From: Clostridia bacterium
Lineage (GTDB): Bacteria; Bacillota; Clostridia; Oscillospirales; Acutalibacteraceae
Assembly (NCBI GenBank): GCA_017538005.1
Contig: JAFYJR010000057.1
Coordinates: forward strand, 1-6,286
Reading direction: 5' to 3'
DNA: 6,286 bases
Both the position numbers and the translations under genes were made by a program. The notes below the pieces were generated by a model. The model had not been told where the DNA came from, did no database searches, and saw nothing but the letters and a program-made list of their open reading frames with translations. This document shows, piece by piece, positions 1 to 4,798 of the stretch (position 1 is its first letter; every line of letters starts with the position of its first letter).

Positions 1-784
1 CGAGTGGACAATTTTCGCGGGATACAACAGAACACCCTGCGACGATCTCATTGCCCGTTGCTCAGAGAGAGTCATTCCCATTCACTGCAACATCTCCTCC
101 CAGGAGGAGTGCTTCAAGGCAGCTGAGGAGATCAAGAAGTATACGGATCACCTCGATGTTGTCGTAAACTGTGCGGGTATCCATACAATGGATTCACTCA
201 TTGAAGGCGACCCCGCAGCCGTTGTCGAGAAGATAGTAAACGTTAACCTCCTCGGTATGGTTCGCGTAAACAAGGCTATGTTCCCGCTCGTTAATGCCTG
301 CAAGGGCAGAATCATCAACTTCTCATCCGAGTGCGGATGGGAGAAGCCGCAGCCCTTCAACTCACCTTATGCCATTTCCAAGTACGCTGTTGAGGCTTAT
401 ACCATAGGTCTCCGCCGCGAGCTCAACTTCCTCGGCATAAAGGTTATCAAGATTCAGCCCGGCTCATTCAAGACAGGTATGCACGGCCAGGCAACTGACG
501 GTTATCAGAAGATTCTTGACAAGACAGAGCATTACAAGGACGTTCTTAAGGTAATGAAGCCCATGATGACCATAGCCATGGCTCATCCCAACGAGATGCA
601 CTATCTCACCGACTGTGTTCTTGAGGCTATTTATTCCAAGCATCCCAAGACCAACTACAGATGCAAGAACACCTGGTATCTCGGTCTTATCGATCCCATC
701 CCCGACAAGATCATCGATGCCGGTTACAAGTATCTCATAGCTGCTCTCGCAAAGGTTGTTCCGGATCCCAAGCCCAAAAACTAA
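1..784 (+). CDS. Short-chain dehydrogenase/reductase (SDR), 5'-truncated by window edge
   Basis: This is the C-terminal 260 residues of a classical SDR, an NAD(P)H-dependent oxidoreductase that is probably cytosolic. The reading frame is open from base 2 to the TAA at 782-784, so the true start and the TGxxxGxG cofactor motif lie upstream of the window. An internal ATG at 188 is not the start, because the conserved NCAG motif (in-window residues 56-59, the NNAG equivalent) precedes it. Other SDR landmarks are the helix Asn (N82), the catalytic Ser in NFSSECG (S108 or S109), the YxxxK pair Y123/K127 in YAISK, and the downstream IQPG motif at 151-154. The Ser-Tyr spacing is 14 if S109 is used, about one residue longer than in FabG. 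The divergence from FabG and the long C-terminal part (about 100 residues after IQPG) resemble the retinol/hydroxysteroid dehydrogenase-like branch. The substrate cannot be read from the sequence. No terminator follows it, so readthrough into acpP is possible. Confidence 0.9.
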   Translation, partial: EWTIFAGYNRTPCDDLIARCSERVIPIHCNISSQEECFKAAEEIKKYTDHLDVVVNCAGIHTMDSLIEGDPAAVVEKIVNVNLLGMVRVNKAMFPLVNACKGRIINFSSECGWEKPQPFNSPYAISKYAVEAYTIGLRRELNFLGIKVIKIQPGSFKTGMHGQATDGYQKILDKTEHYKDVLKVMKPMMTIAMAHPNEMHYLTDCVLEAIYSKHPKTNYRCKNTWYLGLIDPIPDKIIDAGYKYLIAALAKVVPDPKPKN

Positions 785-788
785 GGTG

Positions 789-817
789 TTGACAAAGACC
801 CTGAAAATAAATAACAT
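789..817 (+). promoter_or_regulatory. Candidate sigma-A promoter for acpP
   Basis: A perfect -35 box TTGACA lies at 789-794, five bases after the SDR stop codon. A 17-bp spacer leads to TAACAT at 812-817, which matches 4 of 6 positions of the -10 consensus. Transcription would start near 823-825, leaving a leader of about 20 nt before the acpP ATG. An alternative -10, CATAAT at 815-820, matches better but would need a 20-bp spacer. The A+T-rich stretch 803-824 stands out from the flanking coding DNA. This is a prediction from sequence only. Confidence 0.6.
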
Positions 818-829
818 AATATTTGTCAA
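789..829. repeat. 8-bp inverted repeat spanning the acpP promoter
   Basis: TTGACAAA (789-796) and its exact reverse complement TTTGTCAA (822-829) flank 25 bases. The left arm contains the whole -35 box. The right arm covers the predicted transcription start and the first two bases of the ribosome binding site. It could be a split operator, or a hairpin in mRNA reading through from the SDR gene. It could also be chance in an A+T-rich spacer. Confidence 0.45.
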
Positions 830-834
830 GGAGG
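828..834 (+). promoter_or_regulatory. Ribosome binding site of acpP (decides the start)
   Basis: AAGGAGG is a full anti-16S match, 9 nt before the ATG at 844. The reading frame could also open at a TTG at 823, but that codon lies upstream of this site and would add seven residues not typical of ACP. The ATG at 844 is therefore chosen. Confidence 0.9.
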
Positions 835-843
835 CAAAAAGTT

Positions 844-1071
844 ATGGTATTTGAAAAAATCAGAGCAATGATAGCTGAACAGCTTGAAATTGAAGAAGAG
901 TCCATCACCATGGATTCCGCTTTAATCGAAGATCTCGGCGCCGACAGTCTCGACGTTGTTGACCTCGTTATGTCGATTGAAGACGAGTTCGAGATTGAAG
1001 TCCCCGATGAGGCGATCGAAAACATGAGAACAATAGGCGACGCTGTAAGATTTATCGAGGGAACCAAATAA
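844..1071 (+). CDS. acpP: Acyl carrier protein
   Basis: This 75-aa acidic protein carries growing acyl chains as thioesters on a 4'-phosphopantetheine arm during type II fatty acid synthesis in the cytosol. It also donates acyl groups to phospholipid synthesis. The signature GADSLD places the modified serine at residue 35, the expected position, and is followed by the acidic recognition helix (DVVDLVMSIEDEFEIEVPDE). Length and the ending around TIGDAVRFIE match the family. The start is ATG at 844, supported by AAGGAGG at 828-834. The gene appears to form its own unit, with a promoter candidate just upstream and a strong terminator 14 nt after the stop. No fab or plsX gene is next to it in the window; the partial SDR upstream is not clearly FabG. 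A dedicated ACP for another pathway is possible, but nothing in the sequence distinguishes it from the housekeeping ACP. Confidence 0.95.
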   Translation: MVFEKIRAMIAEQLEIEEESITMDSALIEDLGADSLDVVDLVMSIEDEFEIEVPDEAIENMRTIGDAVRFIEGTK

Positions 1072-1085
1072 TTAAAAAGATTTCG

Positions 1086-1116
1086 GCCCACGTGAACAGC
1101 ACGTGGGCTTTTCTTT
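1086..1116 (+). terminator. Intrinsic terminator after acpP
   Basis: A perfect 9-bp stem GCCCACGTG (1086-1094) / CACGTGGGC (1100-1108) has a 5-nt loop AACAG and is followed at once by TTTTCTTT (1109-1116). An A-rich run at 1074-1080 lies upstream. It should end acpP transcription efficiently. The proS ribosome binding site begins at 1117, so there is no room for a promoter between terminator and proS. Confidence 0.92.
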
Positions 1117-1122
1117 AAGGAG
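1117..1122 (+). promoter_or_regulatory. Ribosome binding site of proS, abutting the terminator
   Basis: AAGGAG starts on the base after the terminator T-tract and lies 6 nt before the proS ATG at 1129. Its position means a folded terminator hairpin sits immediately upstream of the ribosome landing site in any mRNA that carries both. Confidence 0.85.
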
Positions 1123-1128
1123 CAGTTT

Positions 1129-2568
1129 ATGGCAGATCAGAAAAAGATGGTTGAAGACATCACTTCAATGGAAGTGGACTTCGCCAAATGGTATACGGAT
1201 ATTTGCAAGAAGGCCGAGCTCGTGGAGTACACGAGCGTCAAGGGCTGTATGGTAATACGCCCGTATGGCTACGCCATATGGGAGAACATACAGCGCATCC
1301 TTGACGCTAAGTTCAAGGAGCTCGGACATGAGAATGTGTGCATGCCCATGTTCATACCCGAGAGCCTTCTTCAGAAGGAGAAGGACCATGTTGAGGGCTT
1401 TGCCCCCGAGGTTGCCTGGGTTACGCACGGCGGAGCGGAGAAACTCGAGGAACGCCTCTGCGTTCGTCCGACTTCCGAGACGCTCTTCTGCGAGCATTAC
1501 GCGAATATTGTCCATTCACACAGGGACCTGCCTAAGCTGTACAACCAGTGGGTCTCCGTCGTGCGCTGGGAAAAGACGACACGTCCTTTCCTGCGCTCGC
1601 GTGAATTTTTGTGGCAGGAAGGCCACACAATTCACGCAACGGCCGAGGAGGCCGTTGCGGAGACCGAGCAGATGCTCAACGTCTATGCAGACTTCTGCGA
1701 GCAGCATCTGCAGATGCCTGTCGTTAAGGGTCAGAAGACCGAGTCGGACAAGTTCGCCGGCGCCGTTTCGACGTACGCCATTGAGGCGCTTATGCACGAC
1801 GGCAAAGCGCTCCAGGCCGGTACGTCGCATTACTTCGGCGACGGCTTCGCAAAGGCATTTGATATCCAGTATCAATCCAAAGAGAACAAACTTGAGTATC
1901 CGCACCAGACTTCCTGGGGTGTAACCACAAGGCTTATCGGCGCCATCATCATGACTCACGGCGACGACAACGGTCTTGTCCTGCCGCCTGACGTGGCGCC
2001 TATTCAGGTCGTCATCATTCCTGTCGCGCAGCACAAGGAAGGCGTGCTTGAAAAGGCATATGCACTTCGCGACCAGCTCTCTGCTTCCTTCAGGGTAAAG
2101 GTGGACGATTCCGACCAGAGCCCCGGATGGAAGTATTCGGAGTATGAAATGAAGGGCGTGCCTGTCCGCCTTGAGATAGGTCCCCGCGACATAGAGGCAA
2201 ATCAGTGCGTACTGGTTACACGCCACAACAGAGAGAAGACAGTTGTTTCTCTTGATAATCTTGCTGATTCTGTTGCGGAAAAGATTTCGGAAGTAAAGCA
2301 GGGCATCTGGGAGAAGGCGCTTGAGAACAGAACTCGCCGCACTTACAAGTGCACTACAATGGACGAAATCAAATCCGTCCTCGCCGAAAAGGGTGACGGT
2401 TTCGTACACGCAATGTGGTGCGGAGATGAGGCCTGTGAGGATAAAGTGAAAGAGGAAACCGGCGTGGGTTCACGCTGCATTCCTTTTGAGCAGGAACAGA
2501 TTTCCGACAAGTGCGTCTGCTGCGGCAAACCCGCCAAGTGCATGGTTTTGTGGGGCAACGCCTATTAA
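1129..2568 (+). CDS. proS: Prolyl-tRNA synthetase, archaeal/eukaryotic-like (type 3) class
   Basis: This cytosolic class II synthetase joins L-proline to tRNA(Pro) using ATP. Its 479 residues fit the short class that lacks the INS editing domain found between motifs 2 and 3 of the long bacterial type (about 570 aa). Visible landmarks are the motif 1 region around CMPMFIPE (71-78), RPTSET (113-118), motif 2 [14 protein letters not shown] (154-167) and motif 3 [10 protein letters not shown] with THGDDNG (264-282). An anticodon-binding domain begins near PIQVVIIP (291-298). The C-terminal module has cysteines C431, C436, C462 and C465, spaced like the zinc site of this class, and the protein ends in a tyrosine as expected. 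Without INS, mischarged Ala-tRNA(Pro) would need a trans-editing protein, which is not seen here. The start is ATG at 1129 after AAGGAG at 1117-1122. rimP follows 12 nt later, implying cotranscription. Confidence 0.96.
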   Translation: MADQKKMVEDITSMEVDFAKWYTDICKKAELVEYTSVKGCMVIRPYGYAIWENIQRILDAKFKELGHENVCMPMFIPESLLQKEKDHVEGFAPEVAWVTHGGAEKLEERLCVRPTSETLFCEHYANIVHSHRDLPKLYNQWVSVVRWEKTTRPFLRSREFLWQEGHTIHATAEEAVAETEQMLNVYADFCEQHLQMPVVKGQKTESDKFAGAVSTYAIEALMHDGKALQAGTSHYFGDGFAKAFDIQYQSKENKLEYPHQTSWGVTTRLIGAIIMTHGDDNGLVLPPDVAPIQVVIIPVAQHKEGVLEKAYALRDQLSASFRVKVDDSDQSPGWKYSEYEMKGVPVRLEIGPRDIEANQCVLVTRHNREKTVVSLDNLADSVAEKISEVKQGIWEKALENRTRRTYKCTTMDEIKSVLAEKGDGFVHAMWCGDEACEDKVKEETGVGSRCIPFEQEQISDKCVCCGKPAKCMVLWGNAY

Positions 2569-2573
2569 GGAGG
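2567..2573 (+). promoter_or_regulatory. Ribosome binding site of rimP, overlapping the proS stop
   Basis: AAGGAGG shares its first two bases with the proS TAA stop (2566-2568) and lies 7 nt before the rimP ATG at 2581. The overlap suggests translational coupling of proS and rimP. Confidence 0.9.
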
Positions 2574-2580
2574 TATTCTT

Positions 2581-3039
2581 ATGGCAAATGTAACGGATAA
2601 GATTTGGGAACTCGCTGAGCCGTTGGCTGCAGAGCTTGGTCTGTCAATCTGGGATGTAAGATATGTCAAAGAGGGCGCCGACTGGTACCTCCGCATCTTC
2701 ATCGACAAGGAGGGCGGAGTATCCATTGACGACTGTGTTGAGATGACTCATGCCATAGACGGTCCTCTTGATGAACTCGACCCGATAAAGGATGCCTATA
2801 CACTTGAGGTTTCTTCTCCGGGTGCAGAAAGAGCTCTGACCAGGGATTCGCACTTTGAGGCTTATATAGGCTCAAAGGTCATGGTAAAGCTCATCAGACC
2901 TGTTGAAGGCAAGCGTGAGTTTAAGGGTATTCTTGAGGCCTATAAAGACGGTGAGGTAACGGTTGATTCGCTTACTTTTAACAAGAAGGATGCGTCTTAC
3001 GTCAAACTTGACGATTTTGACGACTACATTGCAGAGTAA
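2581..3039 (+). CDS. rimP: Ribosome maturation factor RimP
   Basis: RimP binds the assembling 30S subunit in the cytosol and is needed for its maturation. The 152-aa product has the two-domain family layout. The N-terminal alpha/beta domain (about 1-83) ends in the signature LEVSSPGAERAL (75-86), close to the family's EVSSPGLDRPL. An SH3-like C-terminal domain (about 87-152) starts near EAYIGSKVMVKL. The segment YLRIFIDKEGGVSIDDC (36-52) is also typical. Start ATG 2581 is set by AAGGAGG 7 nt upstream. Position directly before nusA is conserved across bacteria. Here proS is the immediate upstream gene, whereas Bacillus subtilis has polC between proS and rimP. No terminator is seen between rimP and nusA, so readthrough may add to transcription from the nusA promoter. 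Confidence 0.95.
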   Translation: MANVTDKIWELAEPLAAELGLSIWDVRYVKEGADWYLRIFIDKEGGVSIDDCVEMTHAIDGPLDELDPIKDAYTLEVSSPGAERALTRDSHFEAYIGSKVMVKLIRPVEGKREFKGILEAYKDGEVTVDSLTFNKKDASYVKLDDFDDYIAE

Positions 3040-3047
3040 TATTATTA

Positions 3048-3076
3048 TTGACATTACATCTTATTAGTGCTAATAT
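3048..3076 (+). promoter_or_regulatory. Strong sigma-A-type promoter for nusA-ylxR-ylxQ-infB
   Basis: A perfect -35 box TTGACA (3048-3053), an exact 17-bp spacer, and TAATAT (3071-3076) preceded by a TGC extended -10 element (3068-3070) make this the best promoter in the window. The predicted start is near 3083, giving a leader of about 78 nt before the nusA ATG at 3161. It begins only 8 bases after the rimP stop. This suggests nusA and downstream genes have their own promoter besides readthrough from proS-rimP. Confidence 0.78.
3062..3075. promoter_or_regulatory. Operator-like dyad overlapping the nusA -10 box
   Basis: TATTAG (3062-3067) and CTAATA (3070-3075) form a perfect 6+6 palindrome around a 2-base centre, covering the end of the spacer and most of the -10 box. 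Such a site could bind a repressor dimer. However, A+T-rich -10 regions form short dyads easily and no known operator was recognised. Confidence 0.35.
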
Positions 3077-3103
3077 GCATACGGTAAGTTAATAAATGTT
3101 GTA

Positions 3104-3133
3104 TGGAGAGTGACTCGGTTGAGCCGCTCTCCA
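3104..3133 (+). promoter_or_regulatory. Large hairpin in the nusA 5' leader
   Basis: The stem pairs 3104-3116 with 3121-3133 through a GGUU loop. It has twelve pairs, including one U-G wobble (3111/3126) and a single A/C mismatch (3113/3124). The base GGAGAG/CTCTCC is fully paired. It lies between the predicted transcription start and the ribosome binding site (3144-3150). No T-tract follows, so it is not a classical intrinsic terminator. NusA genes are autoregulated in E. coli and B. subtilis, so a pause or NusA-dependent termination site is an attractive inference, but it is not shown by the sequence. Confidence 0.6.
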
Positions 3134-3143
3134 GTCATTATGG

Positions 3144-3150
3144 AAGGATG
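3144..3150 (+). promoter_or_regulatory. Ribosome binding site of nusA (decides the start)
   Basis: AAGGATG matches AAGGAGG at 6 of 7 bases. It lies 10 nt before ATG 3161 but only 1 nt before an in-frame TTG at 3152, which is too close to use. This favours the ATG and a 354-aa product. Confidence 0.75.
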
Positions 3151-3160
3151 ATTGGAAAAA

Positions 3161-4225
3161 ATGAACGAAGAATTCTTTGAAGCCGTTGAAATGATGGCAA
3201 AGGAAAAAGGCATACCTGTTGATTTCCTCTATGAGAAAATCGCAAATGCTCTTGTCGTATCCGTTCGTCGTATGTACAACGGTAAGGACATAGTCTTCTG
3301 TGACATAAATCCCGAGAAGCAGGAACTCAATGTTTACCTGCGCAAAAATGTTGTTGAGGAGATTTCCGATGAGGATGCGGACATCCTCGTTGACGCGGCC
3401 CGCAAGTACAAGAAGAGAGCGAAGCCCGGCGACATTATCGAAATACCCCTCGACACGAAGGACTTCGGCCGTATAGCCGCCCAGACTGCGAAGCATGTTA
3501 TCCGTCAGGGTATCAGGGACGCGGAGCGCGGACAGGCAATGCAGGAGTTCCAGAGCCACAACCAGGAGATAGTCACGGCAAAGGTTATGACTGTGGATCC
3601 GAAGACAGGTAATGCCACACTTGAGATAGGAAAAGCCGAAGCGCTTCTTCCGCATTCGGAGCAGATCCCCGGCGAGGAGCTTTACGACGGCGACCTTATC
3701 AAGGTATTTATAGTCGATGTACGCGATACGGAGAAGGGCCCGAAGGCCATGATTTCCCGCACACATCCCGGACTTGTCCGCAAACTCTTCGAGACAGAGG
3801 TTCCCGAGATTGCAGACGGTACGGTTGAGATTAAAGAGGTCTCGAGAGAGGCCGGATCGCGCACCAAGATCGCGGTTTACAGCGCCGACGAAAATGTTGA
3901 CGCGGTAGGCGCGTGCATAGGTCCGCGCGGCGCCCGCGTAGCGAAGGTCGTTGACCTTCTCTGCGGCGAAAAGATAGACATAGTGCCCTACAGCGACGAC
4001 CCGGCTCTCTTCGTCGGCGCCGCCCTGGCACCCGCTGATGTTATCAGAGTGGACATTCTTTCAGAGGAAGAGAAATCCTGCAAGGTTATCGTTCCCGACA
4101 CCCAGCTCTCACTTGCCATAGGTAACAAGGGTCAGAACGCCCGCCTTGCGGCGAAACTCACCGGATGGAAGATAGACATAAACCCTGAAAGCGGTTTCTA
4201 CGAGAGCTCATCGGAGGAAGAATAA
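3161..4225 (+). CDS. nusA: Transcription termination/antitermination factor NusA
   Basis: NusA binds RNA polymerase and nascent RNA, promoting pausing and hairpin-dependent termination, and takes part in rRNA antitermination complexes. The 354-aa product has the standard domains. These are an N-terminal polymerase-binding domain (about 1-125, ending near KHVIRQGIRDAER), an S1 domain (about 135-200), KH1 with GPRG (254-257) and KH2 with GNKG (321-324). The linker SRTHPGLVRKLFETEVPEI (199-217) is highly typical. It ends in a short acidic tail (SSSEEE) without the C-terminal AR repeats of proteobacterial NusA, as usual in Firmicutes. ATG 3161 is preferred over TTG 3152 on ribosome-site spacing. 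A strong promoter and a leader hairpin precede it. Its stop overlaps the ylxR start by one base (TAATG), indicating translational coupling. Confidence 0.97.
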   Translation: MNEEFFEAVEMMAKEKGIPVDFLYEKIANALVVSVRRMYNGKDIVFCDINPEKQELNVYLRKNVVEEISDEDADILVDAARKYKKRAKPGDIIEIPLDTKDFGRIAAQTAKHVIRQGIRDAERGQAMQEFQSHNQEIVTAKVMTVDPKTGNATLEIGKAEALLPHSEQIPGEELYDGDLIKVFIVDVRDTEKGPKAMISRTHPGLVRKLFETEVPEIADGTVEIKEVSREAGSRTKIAVYSADENVDAVGACIGPRGARVAKVVDLLCGEKIDIVPYSDDPALFVGAALAPADVIRVDILSEEEKSCKVIVPDTQLSLAIGNKGQNARLAAKLTGWKIDINPESGFYESSSEEE

Positions 4226-4485
4226 TGCAGAAAAAAGTACCGCTTCGACGTTGCTGCGGCTGCATGGAAATGAAGCCGAAACAGGAACTCGTAAGAGTCG
4301 TAAAATCAAATACAGGCGACGTCGCTTTGGATCTTACAGGCAAAGCACCCGGACGCGGTGCGTATGTCTGCAGATCGCGCGAGTGCTTTGAAAAGGCAAG
4401 GAAAGCGCGTCGCTTTGAGCGAGAGTTTTCCGTGAAGATTCCCGATGAGGTATATTCTCAGATGGAGGAGGAGCTTGGTGGATAA
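4225..4485 (+). CDS. rnpM: YlxR/RnpM family RNA-binding protein (DUF448)
   Basis: This 86-aa basic protein belongs to the YlxR family, whose B. subtilis member was renamed RnpM as a modulator of RNase P. Family marks are the start PLRRCCGCMEMKPKQELVR (6-24) and the signature GRGAYVC (43-49). Cysteines C10, C13, C49 and C54 have a spacing suggesting a structural or metal-linked cluster, though many homologues lack some of them. A basic helix (KARKARRFERE) follows. The start ATG at 4225 shares its A with the nusA stop, and GGAGG at 4213-4217 inside the nusA end serves as ribosome binding site with 7-nt spacing. The position between nusA and ylxQ is the conserved Firmicute arrangement. The function is taken from the family; the sequence itself supports only family membership and RNA-binding character. 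Confidence 0.93.
   Translation: MQKKVPLRRCCGCMEMKPKQELVRVVKSNTGDVALDLTGKAPGRGAYVCRSRECFEKARKARRFEREFSVKIPDEVYSQMEEELGG
4464..4473 (+). promoter_or_regulatory. Ribosome binding site of ylxQ (decides the start)
   Basis: GGAGGAGGAG, inside the end of ylxR, offers two overlapping GGAGG cores. The second (4467-4471) lies 6 nt before GTG 4478; the first lies 6 nt before TTG 4475. An upstream in-frame ATG at 4445 precedes the site and would add a basic extension foreign to the family. Confidence 0.75.
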
Positions 4486-4798
4486 ATTGCTCGGAATGCT
4501 CGGTCTCGCCAGACGGGCCGGCAGACTGTCATCAGGACATGACGCCTCGTTTGAGAGTATAAGGAAAGGCAAAGCCAAGGCTTGTCTCTTGTGCGGTGAT
4601 GCATCGGACAGACTGAAAGAAGAGTTTGGACGCACGGCAAAGTATGAAGGCAGAGATGTTCCGGTAATTGAAATACCGTATCTCAAGGATGACCTTTACG
4701 CTGCAACAGGCATAAGAGCGGCAGTACTGACTATCGACGACGAAGGCTTTGCGAAGAAAATAATATCGCTTGCGGAGGAATTGCTTAATGGAAATTAA
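4478..4798 (+). CDS. ylxQ: YlxQ, L7Ae/L30e-family RNA-binding protein
   Basis: This protein of about 106 aa has the ribosomal L7Ae/L30e/S12e/Gadd45 fold and resembles B. subtilis YlxQ, a putative K-turn RNA-binding protein of unclear cellular role. Recognisable features are the N-terminal [17 protein letters not shown] (residues 4-20), the alternating core [16 protein letters not shown] with the family's AKLVLLxxDAS pattern, and a C-terminal segment [16 protein letters not shown] similar to YlxQ's AVTDQGFANKLISL. The predicted start is GTG 4478; TTG 4475 is almost as good and changes the product by one residue. The gene overlaps the ylxR stop by 8 nt and the infB start by 11 nt, so the three are probably translated in a coupled way. 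Confidence 0.88.
   Translation: MDKLLGMLGLARRAGRLSSGHDASFESIRKGKAKACLLCGDASDRLKEEFGRTAKYEGRDVPVIEIPYLKDDLYAATGIRAAVLTIDDEGFAKKIISLAEELLNGN
4774..4778 (+). promoter_or_regulatory. Ribosome binding site of infB
   Basis: GGAGG inside the end of ylxQ lies 9 nt before ATG 4788, supporting the infB start and an 11-nt overlap with ylxQ. Confidence 0.8.

Noticed and set aside
1516..2409. A 297-codon open frame on the minus strand inside proS.
   Set aside because: It lies wholly antisense to an intact, motif-rich proS, shows no recognisable domain, and is a codon-bias shadow.
3047..3073. TAGTGCTAA in front of nusA resembles the right half of the heat-shock CIRCE operator (GAGTGCTAA).
   Set aside because: The left half expected 9 bases upstream (TTAGCACTC) matches at only about three of nine positions, and the half-match is explained by the short dyad over the -10 box.
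3104..3133. The nusA leader hairpin as a standard rho-independent terminator for rimP.
   Set aside because: The bases after the stem (AGTCATTATGG) contain no run of T, so intrinsic termination is unlikely; kept as a leader hairpin instead.
3089..3766. A 225-codon minus-strand open frame across the nusA leader and N-terminus.
   Set aside because: It is antisense to nusA, has no recognisable family features, and crosses the nusA promoter leader; best explained as a shadow frame.
4445..4477. Upstream ATG at 4445 as the start of ylxQ, adding 11 residues.
   Set aside because: It precedes the GGAGGAGGAG ribosome site, deepens the overlap with ylxR, and adds a basic extension not typical of YlxQ proteins.
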